Below are positions 48,825 to 60,117 of a DNA stretch of 64,000 nt, one piece after another. The DNA is from Sipunculus nudus (lineage: Eukaryota; Annelida; Sipuncula; Golfingiida; Sipunculidae): contig CM049316.1 in assembly GCA_026874595.1 (NCBI GenBank), positions 15,565,839 to 15,629,838 of the forward strand, read 5' to 3'. The notes beneath the pieces are model-generated. The model did no database searches. It saw nothing but the letters and a program-made list of their open reading frames with translations, and was not told where the DNA came from. How positions within the stretch are numbered: the stretch's first letter is position 1; each line of letters begins with the position of its first letter. The translations under genes were made by a program, and so were the position numbers.

Positions 48825-49748
48825 ATGAACCCGGTATACCGGGCTTTTTTCCACGGTTTCGGAGATTTATTTACTGAGATATTGAATGTTGGCTCAATAG
48901 TGGGATACTCCCGGAATACGATATGTACAAATAATTTTTACTGTTATTTTGTGGCGCTGTGGTCGTGGCAAAAATCATATCCCGGTATGTTTACCCTGAA
49001 GACCTGGTCAGTGATGGTTTACATTGCGAACCGGAATGAGACGCGGAGGCATACAGTGTTTCGTTGATATTTGACTGGTTTCTATCGTTAGTCGTATGAA
49101 GAATAGGTTGATGTGAGGAACACATGAAAGATTAATTAAATGTACGTTGCAAGGAAACTGTTCCTGAAGAAGGAAACAGAAATATGCATACATCGTAAGT
49201 AGCAGAAGCGGACCCAGCGGAACTCCGTGCAGTGGGTCCGTATCCCATTTTCAGCCATGCAGCCGTGCACCGCAACCTTTTTTTATCATCGTATCAGACA
49301 CATTTTGGCCTGAAACCCCGACACCACCCAAGCCCTATTCCTGAAACTGGGACCTTGAATTAGGTTTGTCATTGATCCTCCTGGGTTGAACTTTTCATTT
49401 CATAAAGCGAGAAACATGTGTTTTTCTCTTTTACTGTCCACGCAGGTGGGTCAAATCCCTCATTGAAAGCAAGCGTTATTCATATGAACAATAGTCCTTA
49501 GTGTTAGAGGTTAAGTGACCACGATGCACGCATTCCGGTGATTGCCAAAGGCAGTTCGGCTGTGCTCGGTAAAAAAAACCGGAAAAATCACTCAAAATTA
49601 TATGTATATTAAAAATGATTTATTTTCATATCGCCTATGTTACTGCGGGGATAATAACCTTTAAAATGATGTATGGCACAATGTTGAACACAACGCGGTT
49701 ATAGATAACACTGCGAACAAACGTGAACCGAATTCCTTATTAGATAAT
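48825..49748. mobile_element. Left-arm-only insertion starting TAGCTGATGAACCCGG
   Basis: About 920 bp interrupting the LINE at TTATAACCTAC. The right arm shows the empty site (56,960-56,985). The start has a CCCGG-tata-CCGGG hairpin. No coding capacity is recognised. A dispersed non-autonomous element is likely but unidentified. Confidence 0.5.
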
Positions 49749-52167
49749 TATAAAAGTTTGTATGCTTGTATTAAGAATCTACTTAGATTACAAAGGTCCT
49801 CTCCTTTGCTGCCCATCAGTAGAATGAGTTTGTACTTTTTTTTGTAATAAAATTTCTTAATGTAGTTTTGCGTAGAGTCATAATTTCCCTATTTTCACAT
49901 TTTAAGAGGAAGTGGAATTCATCCACAACTACAAAACTGTCACATTTACTACATAACCTGTCTTGTCTTTTAATATTCTGGTGCCTGCCTATTTCTATTG
50001 GTCATTTGTGGTTACTTATTCTGAGTTTACACCAGCCATCCTCTGTTTAGTTGGGAGTTCAGTTAGACATATTTAAAAAACCAGGGAAGATTTGATATGT
50101 TTATAGAGTGAACTGCATTTAGGACTTCTATCCACTTCTGCTAACCATTTGTGTGTGTGTGCATCTTCAATGTTTCTTATTAGCAGAGACATTATGTGGG
50201 GAGCCTGGTCCCCATATTCAAAATTACAGTCTCCCAAACCATGGTCATGAAACATTGTTCTAATGGCTCTTGCCAAGCTTGTTGTGGCTGTGTTATTCAT
50301 GGAGTTAAAGATGCCTATCCTGTAGATCTGATAACTAAATTAATCCTGTTTTGCCATAACGAGTCTATTCCAGAAGTTTGTTATTCTTTGTTTAATTAGT
50401 AAATCAATTGGAAATCTACCTAATTCTCCATATATCATAATCTTTGGTGTAGATTTATTTACCCACATCACCATTTTACAAAATTTTAGATGCATCCTTT
50501 CTAGGATGGCTGTATTATCAAATTTCCAGACCTCACATCCATACAACAGGATCGGTATCACTATTTTATCAAACATATCAAGCTGTAGATCAATTGGTAA
50601 ATCAATTGGCGACATTTTTTGTATACACTACACACAGCCCTGTTTGTAGAATCATGTGCTGCTTTTATAGCCTGTGTGAATTAACCATTATACGAAAATG
50701 TTACTCCTAAATACTTAAAGCTGTCACTACTTAATAACTGCTTGGTTAAAACTTTTCGCTCGGTAATAGGCTTTTCTCAATAATTTTTTTTCTTCACTTA
50801 AGTGGAAATTTGCCTGTTTGTTTCCTTTTTTTAACTGTGATCATTCTCTCTTTACCGAATGCTTTGTCTGCCGCTTCAATAAAAATATTATTAGTTAATC
50901 ATTTATACAATTTATGGACAAGCTATTACTATCCACAGCATCCATAAGTGAGCTGACAGCTTCAACTGAGAAATTTAGTACATAAACCTTGACTTTTCAT
51001 TATTCCACATCTTACGATGGGTTTTGGTAAGTTGCTGCCCAGTGTCCCGACTATCCACTCCCATCCAGCAACTGCTTGTGGCTATGTCTTGCCCGTTGTA
51101 CATTTAAGTGTCCAAATTATTCTACGGTGTTTATCAGAGAATACCGCGTGAAACTCCTGCGCCGTGAAGTTGCTTACTTTAGAGAGTATAACAGCATTGC
51201 CTATGGCATAGTCAATAACAGAGTTATCTTTTATGGTAGCTTTCCCTACTTTATCCCTTCCTAATCTGCCATTCATACAAAATAATGCTAATGACTTGCA
51301 CATTTCAATGAGACTGTGGCCATAATTATCAGGCCTTCTATTATCACAATTCTGTCTTTCAAGTGTAATACCAAGTTCATCTAGAGTGTTAATATCATTT
51401 AATATTTCTGTTAACTCTCTGTCTAGTTCCAGTTGTTCAATTAGGAGTTCACTAGTCTCAATGTAGTTTTTTAGGTATTGTGTGTGCGCATTAAAATATC
51501 CACATATACAAATGTAAAACTCGCCCTTCATAGATAGAATTTCATCCTGCAGTTCTAACATTGATTCACTGTGGTGGTACTTAGACCCTTCAGGCGGTAC
51601 ATATACATTACCAAGTGCTAAATCCTTATCTAAACCTGTAACAGCTTTATTTATGATAATCAGCTGTATGAGATCACTGCCTGACTGTTTAAAGGTGATA
51701 TATTTGTCCAGCCACTTTTTATAAACAACACACAGGCCACCCAATCTCACATTTGAACAGCGCTTCCTGTTTTTTATATAATTTCAAAGCCCATATCATT
51801 AACCTTGCTTGTTATATCATCAATATCTATATCATCCAGTTTGGTCTCACAAAAAGATATGTCATTTTTTTTCAAATTTTCAGTGAATTCTGGAATATTC
51901 AATTTACTTCCTAAACCACAGACATAACAACATTAAACATTTGAAGTTGACTCTTGACATGGTACTGAATAGTTATGTTCATATGAGTGTATTTCTTTGT
52001 GTTCAGGAAAGTTCAGAGTTTCCTTACCTTTGACTGGCACTCCATGCCTGTCCTATGCCCTAGTTTCAATGTCACCAATATTCAATATGTTACGGAACCT
52101 AATATAAGCAGATCACGTATGCATGATGAACACAAATTCTTTAACGGAGATAAAAAAAATCAGATTC

Positions 52168-52895
52168 TGTAACACTAGGCAGCGGGAAATGTCTAGAGGA
52201 ATGAATTAAGAAGTCAGTGGTTTTTTGTTAACAAATAACTATAATTTATTCTTAAAACAACCCTTACAATACAATACACTACATCAATACAATTATACAA
52301 TAAAACAGCGGTAAAGCAACAAGTCAATACAATCACAATACAATGTGCACAGTACCTGGATACCAACACCGTCACCACGATAAGTCCTTTAAATGTAAAC
52401 TCTCGGAGAATGACAGTCAAGTGTTAAGTTCTTGCAACAACCCAGAAAGTAAACTGAAGTCCAAATGCATAAAATCCAGGAGAAAGTCTTTGAAAATCTA
52501 TAATTGCCGCATTCTTTGGATAATGTCCTAGAATCTGACACACGCTTCTGCGTCCGCTGGAATCTTCTCTGCTCTCTGCATTCCCTTTCTAAAACACACC
52601 AGTTTATATACCTTCACACCTCAAGCCGAGAATTTTCCACTTCTCGAACAGTCTATAAGATCTTGCACAACACAGTCTACACGCGTTTCATGAATTCTCC
52701 AGAAAAACAGCGCTGTGTATCTCCATATACCAGGCTCATCACGTGACCCACGACAAAGCGTGAAAACCCAAGGCTAAACATGACAATGAGAGTTCAACCA
52801 GTGCGGATTAAACATAGAATGTAATACACGGCCAGACACGAGTGCCACAACAGGAGTTACGCCCGTATCACATAATAAAAAGAGCACCTGTAACA
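52168..52895 (-). repeat. 3' LTR of the Gmr1-like element
   Basis: 728 bp. In element orientation it begins TGTTACAGGTG and ends AGTGTTACA. No second LTR is present because the element is 5'-truncated, so the boundary rests on the termini and the adjacent polypurine tract. Confidence 0.7.
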
Positions 52896-52907
52896 CTCCC
52901 CCTTCTG
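52896..52907 (-). promoter_or_regulatory. Polypurine tract of the Gmr1-like element
   Basis: CAGAAGGGGGAG in element orientation, directly abutting the LTR. Confidence 0.8.
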
Positions 52908-53009
52908 TAAGAAAAAAGAAAGTTTTCACGCAAAACTTTCTTTTTGCGATCACAATCACTAAATTTTTACAACATCTAAAAAACATCTTATTTACAACAT
53001 TACATAAAC

Positions 53010-54620
53010 ATCTTGTTTACAACATTTCATAAACATCTCGATAAGCAATCAGCAAGTACATTTTCTTTCCCTTTAATGTGTATGATATCAAGATTGTAAT
53101 CCTGTAAGAACAAACTCCATATCAACAATCTTTGATTTTTACACTTCAACTAGTTCATGAACGTGAGAGGATTGTGATCACTGAAGACAATGATAGGCCT
53201 GACTGATGAAGTAATATAAACTTCAAAATGTTGCAGCGCCAAAATCAAAGCAAAACATTCTTTTTCAATAGTGGAGTATTTTTTCTGGTTTGCATTAAAC
53301 TTTCTTGAGAAATAACAAATTGGATGATCTATGCCATCATTGCCTTCTTGTAACAACACAGCATCAACAGCAGTATCACGAGCATATACAGCTAACTTAA
53401 AATGTACAGAAAAGTCTAGGCATGCTATAACTGGTGAATTTTGCAGAATTGCTTTCAAATTCTGAAATGCATTTTCACACTGAACATTCCATACAAACTT
53501 TTGTTTTTTCTTTAACAAATTAGTAAAAGGTTCTGCTACAGCAGCAAAATTTGGACAAAACTTCCTGTAGTATCCAACCATACCAAGAAAACGCATTATT
53601 TGCTTTTTGTTCTCTGGTCTAGAAAATGCAGAAATAGCACTTATTTTAGAATCAACAGCTTTACCTGACTCTGCCCTACAATATGACCCAACAATGTTAC
53701 TTGTGCATGACAAAACTCGGATTTTACTAAGTTGACGGTAAGACGTGCTTCACTGGGTCTTTCGAAGAGGTCGCGAAGAATTTGCATATGTTTCTTCTGG
53801 GTGTCGCTGTACACGATGAGGTCATCAATATATGCGTCGCAGCCCTGAATGTCCTTGACAACCATATGGATGAGGCACTGGAACCTGGCTGGCGAGTTCT
53901 TCATGCCAAACGGCATAACTTTATACTGGTAGAGTCCTTGCGGCGTCACAAATGCGGACACTTCTTTCGCTCGTTCTGTCAGCGGAACTTGCCAGAATCC
54001 TTTTAGCAAGTCAAACTTGGAGACAAATCTTGAGCTACCGACTCTATCAATACAATCATCGATCCTCGGAATCAGGAACGTGTCAGTCTTCGTGACAGAG
54101 TTCAGTTTTCGATAATCTGTGCACATACGGTAAATTCCATCATATTTTTGCACAAGAATACATGGTGAACTGCAGTTACTATTACTAGGTTCAATAAAAT
54201 CATTGTCCAGCAAATATTGAATTTCATCCTGTAGATACTTTTGCTTTTCTGCATTCAGTCTATATGGATGTTGCTTAAATGCGCTTGCCTCGCCAACATC
54301 GACGTCATGGCACAACATGTTAGTTCGCGTTGGAATGTCACTAAACAAATGTTCATAATTCCGCAGCAGGTTCTTGAGATCTTGTTGTTGTTGTGCGTTC
54401 AGGTGTGACAATTTGGCATCCGGGTTGTTAAGCACATCTGAGTTTTTTAATGGTACTGTACCTCACTGAATGTCTACATCACACTTACAATAAGTATCTA
54501 CTTTAACTGGGTCAGGGTCAGTTTTTACACAATTAACAGCAGTAAAATTTTGTACAACATATGATGTGCTATTTCTGTCATAATATGGTTTCAACATGTT
54601 TACATGGCACAGCTGCTTTG
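53010..54620 (-). pseudogene. Reverse transcriptase-RNase H of the Gmr1-like element
   Basis: From about 54,620: QAKQLCHVNMLKPYYDR, an in-frame TGA near 54,465, then the 264-codon frame 54,435-53,641 with LSHLNAQQQQDLKNLL, SSPCILVQKYDGIYRM, SKFDLLKGFWQVPLT (motif A) and CDAYIDDLIVYSD (motif C, both Asp). A frame change near 53,690 leads to 53,713-53,150: MRFLGMVGYYRKFCPNF, then RNase H with LAVYARDTAVDAVLLQ (the first Asp position reads Arg-Asp out of place) and VFSDHNPLTFMN. It continues past an in-frame stop to GKENVLADCLSR near 53,050. Inactive. Confidence 0.85.
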
Positions 54621-54630
54621 CCTGCACTGA

Positions 54631-57480
54631 ATATTAATGAGCTACGTCAGAGGCTGGAAATAGGTCAACAGTGTGGAGCAGCTTTGGAGCAGTTTCGTAG
54701 GGTTGGCGCCCCAGCTGTGTAAAACAGCCCTGCCCTAAATTCCGGTAGTGGCGGTATGAACGGACGTGCTGAATTGTAACAGTCAAAATTTGGCAACTTA
54801 TCATACATCGGAGTATATATTTCTTAACCGAATATCACCAACGTGTTGCGCAATGTTGCAGTCTGCAGGGCGTCGACCTTCAGGCAGAAACGAATCTGTG
54901 AGAAACGGAGAGAATGAAGGTAGGCGGAACAGTGGGCGATATTCAGAGAAATCAAGCAATGGCCGTGAGCGTGAACCGCCACAAAACGCTGTAAACGTTG
55001 ATGAAATCACAGAAATAGTGAAAGAGAAAGTAGAGGACACAGTTAAGAGTTTGGAGGGTGCCCTGTCTAAAAAGGGGAAAGAAGAGAACAAAAAGACAGA
55101 GGAAAAAAATTGAGAAAATGGTGGGACATTTCCAGAGACAAACACTAGTCAGCAGGTACAAACTGGATGAGCTCGACCAGTACACAAGAAGAGAGAACAT
55201 AAAAATATGTGGGATCCTTGTAGAGGAAGATGAGGCCTCAGAGGTCACCACCGGTAAGACAGTTGAACTCCTTAGGAAGATAAATGTAAGCATCAAATCT
55301 TGTGATATTTCTGCATGCCACAGAGTCAGTTCAAGAACTAAGTCAGGCCCCAGACCAATTGTGTGTAAGTTTGTGTCCAGGCGAACAAAGGACAGAGTGA
55401 TAGAGAATAAGAAAAACTCAGGGTGGTACCAGGCCTGAAAGTCTACATTAATGAAATCTTGACTGCACTGAGGTTCAAGTTATTCCGATTTGTCAAGGCC
55501 TTGCCGAATGTGAATGAGAGGACAGTAAACACAAGAGATGGCAGGAGGATTTTGACGCGGTATTCTCTGATAAAGACTGTAGAATAGTTTGAACACTTAA
55601 ATGTACAACGGGCAAGACCACAGGCACAAGCAGTTGCTGGCTGGGAGGGGATAGTGGGGACACTGGGCAACAACTTACCAAAACCAATCGTAAGATGTGG
55701 AATAATTAAAAGTCAAAGGTTTATGTACTAAATATCTCAGTTGAAGCTGTCAGCTCACTTATGGATGCTGTGGACAGTAATAGCTTGTCCATAAATTGTA
55801 TAAATGTTAAAATAAATGATATTTTTTATTGAAGCGGCAGACAAAACATTTGGTAAAGAGAGGATGATCACAGTTAAAAAACAGTAAACAAACAGACAAA
55901 TTTCCATTTAAGAGAAGAGACTAAATTATTAAGAAAAGCCTATTTCCGCGCGAAAAGTTTTAACCAAGCAGTTATCAAGAAGTTGACAGCCCTAAGTATT
56001 TAGGAGTGACATTTTCGTATAACGGTTAATTCACACAGGCTATAAAAGCAGCACACGATTCTGCAAACAGGCCTATGTATAGTACATACAAAAAATGTCG
56101 GCAATTGATTTACCAATAGATCTGCAGCTTGATATGTTTGACAAAATAGTGATACCGATCCTGTTGTATGGATGTGAGGTCTGGGAATTTGATAATACAG
56201 CCATCCTAGAAAGGATGCAACTTAAATTTTGTAAAATGGTGATGTGGGTAAATATATCTACACCAAAGATTATGATATATGGAGAATTAGGTAGATTTCC
56301 AATTGATTTACTAATTAAACAAAGAATAACAAACTTCTGGAATAGACTCGTTATGGCAAAACAGGTTAAATTTAGTTATCAGATCTACAGGATAGGCCTC
56401 TAACTCCATGAATAACACAGCTACAACAAGCCGGGCAAGAGCTATTAGAACAATGTTTCATGACCATGGTTTGGGAGAATGTAATTTTGAATATGAGGAC
56501 CAGGCTCCCCACATAAGGTATCTGCTGATAAGGAGCATTGAAGATGCACACACACAAAAATGGTTAGCAGATGTGGATAGAGGTCCTAAATGTAGTTCAC
56601 TCTATAAACATATCAAATCTTCCCTGGTTTTTTTAAATATGTCTAAATGAACTCCCAACTAAACAGAGGATGGCTGTGTGTAAACTCAGAATAAGTACCC
56701 ACAAATTACCAACAGAAATAGGCAGGCACCAGAATATTGAAAGACAAAACAGGTTATGTAGTAAATGTGACAGTATTGAAGTTGGGGATGAATTCCACTT
56801 CTTATTAAAATGTGAAAATAGGGAAATTGTGACTTTTCGCCAAAAATACATTAAGAAATTTTATTACAAAAAACCTAGCAAGTACAAACTCATTCAGCTG
56901 ATGGGCAGCAAAGGAGAGGACCTTTGCAATATAAGTAGATTCTTAATACAAGCATACAAACTTTTATATTTGTAGGTTATAAATACAAAACAGGGCCATA
57001 GTAACCTTACATAACAAACTTGACTTGATCGGCTTAACCTTTATAAATCTCGGAACGATGAAAGAAAGAACATGTAACTATCAGTATCTATTTTTTCCTT
57101 TCATTTCACACGTTGCTACCTATTATATCATTTACATTAGTGAACAAGTACTAACTGTAACAGATCCGTAATGATAAGCAGAAATACCACATTACAAAGA
57201 ATATGCTGTGATAGATTTAGTTTATTTTTCGTGTACCAGTATTTTTTTAAAATTCTTTCCGTTTATTGATAGTATATACTTGCCAAAGCATGTAGCAATG
57301 TGTTTCTTTCATTTTTAAAATTCTAGTCCTATGTGCACTCAGGTTGTGTTACTCTTTGATCATTTATGTAATTTCCAACTCAGTTGTATTTTTAAGATGA
57401 TAATGCACCCATGTACTCTGGTGCTCCATACAATGTATATATTGTCTTGAGGCAATAAATTGTATTATATTGCATTGTAT
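54631..57480 (+). mobile_element. LINE with ORF1, internally deleted (right arm copy)
   Basis: Plus strand. ORF1 lies at about 54,850-55,535 in two frames: basic N-terminus (SAGRRPSGRNES), coiled-coil-like Glu/Lys-rich segment (EITEIVKEKVEDTVKSLEG), then YKLDELDQYTRRENIKICG, PRPIVCKFVSRRTKDRV and KVYINEILTALRFKLF, the layout of L1/CR1-type ORF1 RNA-binding proteins. At about 55,540 it jumps into the endonuclease tail (DAVFSDKD, TLKCTTGK), then the linker, then the C-terminal segment 56,095-56,403 (IVIPILLYGCEVWEF). A Cys/His tail follows, RLCSKCDSIEVGDEFHFLLKC, near 56,790. It ends with TATTG-type repeats at 57,480. Confidence 0.8.
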
Positions 57481-57646
57481 AACAGTCTATGGTCTGGGCT
57501 ATTAATCAAGGGGATAACACCTACTGGCTGTTACACATTGCCACGTCTCGGCTTGTGGCAATTTAAAGCACAGATGGAATACAGGGTCCCGCTATCTCTG
57601 ATGTTCTGATGTGTTTGTTTGCCCTTCATCGATGACCTCCAACAGA
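57481..57646 (+). promoter_or_regulatory. Proximal promoter of copy D
   Basis: TTGCCAC-N10-GTGGCAA at 57538-57561, TTTAAA at 57562-57567, 80 bases before the ATG at 57,647. The LINE tail ends where this block begins. Confidence 0.55.
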
Positions 57647-60117
57647 ATGGTGAATCGTGAGTATCTCTGTTTGTTTTTCCACTTTCTGACCCTCATTCGG
57701 ACACAGAGATTTGATAACAGTTTTATCAAGACATTTAAACAGAGTAAAAAATGTATTTTCAGCATATTTATGTTTGTTACCCAGCACTTAATATTCCAAT
57801 ATATGTTTAGTGTGCGTTCGCACAAGAGCCTGGTATGTGAGTACGTGTATCATGAGCCATTTGTGTTAATGCATGCCTGTTGTGTATTTGTAGCTATTAT
57901 TGTATTTGACGTATGTGTGTGTGATCATTGCCCAATTATCATTCATATTTTACATACAGACGAGACTATTAAACAAGAAATACGTAAGATATTGGCCGAT
58001 TTCAGCGACGACTATAGAAATACGAGCTTTCACGTAATAGCTAGCAGATACTACCAGCCCGACTCCCTGCTTGTGTTATCTGGGAAACCAGGTGTACACT
58101 ATTCCGGTAAGCCTACTTTACTGTCAAGTTGGCAGGAAGTAATCTTTTTGTCCTCTTTGTCTAGTTTCATATTAAAAGTAACAGTATTAAGATATTGAGG
58201 AATTCTAAATCAGTATTAATACATTGAGGCATTTAATTATTGATGTGTACGGATTTTGGCCCAGGATTAAATCAAATTTTTATATTGTAAATTACTTATA
58301 AATATTATAATTAATTATGAATATGGTAAAAACGTTAAATTCTCATTGGATGCCTGATTTGGGATCATTAATGTATATGCCTAGTTCTCGTTTGGGATAA
58401 CAATAACGTTATTGAAATTCGGCAAAGAAAAAATATATTTGAACCAACAATTATATATTTATTATTTACAGAAGAATACACCCTGTAAGTGTTTTTTTCC
58501 TAATTGCTTCATTGAATCTAAAATACTTGATGACTAAATCATGCTGCTATATGAACACATGTGTTCATTTAGTTAATTTTCGGCTGAAGTGTGTACAACT
58601 GATGAAAATTCAGAAAAGTAATCAAAATCTTTAAGACCTTTTTTATTTGAAAACCATTGTGTCTTTTATTTGATAAGAAATCAACCGGATCTACGCAGCT
58701 ATGTACGCTGAAGGTCTGACTGATTTTGAAATGGTTGTAGACCGTTTCTTCATCACTGACAACCAGGTATCGGTGTATGACCGGGAACTACGTCTGGATG
58801 AAGACGGGAAGGAGGTCACACTATCAAAGTGGGAAACGTGTTTTTTTTTACACAAAAATATTTTATATTGTCATTACTCACCCTCAAATATATTTTTCAT
58901 GTGCTCATTAAATATGCTCTTCGCCGATTTTTTTCTTCTGAAGCTGTGTAATTATACTATATATTCAATCAATTATAGTGTCAAACGTACAAAATATGGC
59001 ACTTAAAGTGGCTTTATAGATATGCGTGTGCAGTATATGTGCGTATATTAGTATACATTTCAGCACCTTTCGATCGGTCACTCTAGCGAGTGGAAACGCG
59101 TACGCATGGTAATGGACGGGGGGATTTCACACTTTGACATTAGTGATAAGGTGTTTCTCTGTGGGATAATTTTCTCTACTCATGTAGATCTATACTACAG
59201 GCCTTTTTAGGCTTCATAAGTTCCGCATTCGCAGGCGTCCGTTATCTAGATTAATTAAGCATACGTAACGCATACGCATATATGGAATGCTAGCTTGATG
59301 ATATCAGTTAAAGTGCCAAACGTACAAAATATGACACCCTTAGGTCTCATACCATATATGAGGATGCGGAACGCATTCGTTTCGTATACGTATGCATTTT
59401 AGAATCGGACACGTTATATTCTTATGGTGTGATTCCACAAAGGACTATATGCAGCACGTATGTGTTAAGGTGTCATCTCATATATCGCTCAGGTAAGTGA
59501 TTGAAACGCATGATAAAGGACGGGAAACTTATAAACTTTGACGTCGTTGATAGTATATTCTTCTGGGAGATGACTTCTCTACTTACTAGCTCTGTAGTAT
59601 ATGCCTAGTTTTGATCAATACGCACGGCATACGCATATATATTGTTTGGATCGCAGGCGTCCGTTTTCTAGCTGCTTTACGCATATGCACTGCATTCGCA
59701 TACGTACCGCATACGCATATATGGAATGCTATCTTAATGTAGCTTGAAACCGTAGTGTAATTCTTTTAATACGTAAGCGTATGCGGTACGCTACGTTTCG
59801 ATCACTCATTGTAGCGAGCGAAAACGCATACGCATGGTAATGGACGGAACAACTCCACACTCTGTCCTGTCTAGTCATACAGCGCTTTGCTGTATCCCCA
59901 GATCTGCTACAAGCGTATACGCATAGGTGCTTATCGAATCACGGCACTTGCATATATGGAATGCTAGCTTAACACATATAAATTTTCTTCATATTTCTTT
60001 TTATTTTATACCTGTACTATTAGATTTACATCACGCATTTGTTCCAGGGCTGGAGTCGTTTTAGAGAGAAGAGATGGCAACTGGTTCTGTATTCTTGATG
60101 TCACATTTCCTGTGTAA
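57647..60117 (+). CDS. NTF2-like/SnoaL-like protein, copy D, four exons
   Basis: Exons: 57647-57656, 57960-58106, 58678-58828 and 60048-60117; 125 residues, open. Donors GTGAGT, GTAAGC and GTGGGA (the last weaker than in A and C); acceptors CAG, AAG and CAG. Begins MVNHETIKQEI and ends DGNWFCILDVTFPV. Compared with copies A and C it has clustered unusual changes in exon 2 (TSFH for K/QRFD at residues 25-28, GVH for DVP at 48-50), which may mark relaxed constraint or altered ligand preference. Head to head with copy C across the inverted duplication. Intron 3 (1.2 kb) lacks the recombinase element. Exon 3 has only one possible AG acceptor (ATAAG). Family role unknown. Confidence 0.85.

Larger units (their letters stand above)
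37870..51170. repeat. Left arm of a large interrupted inverted duplication
   Basis: Pairs in reverse complement with 55,540-63,541. Matching anchors: 37,903/63,500 (CAAAGACACGCG), 38,440/62,900, 41,098-41,167/60,048-60,117 (exon 4), 46,844-46,990/57,960-58,106 (exon 2), 47,277-47,286/57,647-57,656 (exon 1), 50,615/56,095 and 51,150/55,556 (LINE). The left arm has three extra segments: the tyrosine-recombinase element (41,363-45,100), 47,655-48,508 and 48,825-49,748. The arms differ at a few per cent of bases and many indels by eye. Confidence 0.88.
47453..51950 (-). mobile_element. LINE with endonuclease, reverse transcriptase core deleted (left arm copy)
   Basis: Minus strand. The endonuclease starts at about 51,940 (KNDISFCETKLDDIDIDDI) and continues through 51,750-51,082 (LGGLCVVYKKWL, LALGNVYVPPEGSKY, ICGYFNAHTQYL in the GDFNAxT position, NSVIDYAIGNA). 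A linker follows, then the frame jumps to the C-terminal segment 50,615-50,340 (IVIPILLYGCEVWKF, CKMVMWVNKSTPKIMIYGELG) with the catalytic palm missing. The 3' tail ends in TTG/TATTG-type short repeats at 47,453, next to the copy C promoter. CR1-like by layout; the exact clade is uncertain. Confidence 0.8.
52168..54630 (-). mobile_element. Ty3/gypsy remnant with Gmr1-type gene order
   Basis: Minus strand, 5'-truncated, between the two LINE copies. In element orientation: C-terminal end of a putative integrase, reverse transcriptase, RNase H, polypurine tract and 3' LTR (52168-52895). Only about 130 bases separate the last RNase H codons (ADCLSRCL) from the polypurine tract, so integrase cannot follow as in ordinary gypsy elements. 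Upstream of the reverse transcriptase the frame reads LCHVNMLKPYYDR, which in Gmr1-type elements ends the integrase. That group is known for Ty3/gypsy-like proteins with copia-like IN-RT-RH order. The order here is inferred from the two ends; the integrase core itself is missing. Confidence 0.75.

Noticed and set aside
48825-48860. Functional hammerhead ribozyme
   Set aside because: CTGATGA and a stem are present, but the conserved GAA(A) 3' of the stem is replaced by CTTTT, so catalysis is not supported.
54801-55296. Two 114-codon minus-strand frames
   Set aside because: They are antisense shadows of LINE ORF1.
41098-60117. Possibility that copies C and D are an assembly palindrome artefact
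   Set aside because: The arms differ by many substitutions and by element insertions confined to one arm, so they are not one read folded back; false joining of two haplotypes remains possible and is listed as a check.
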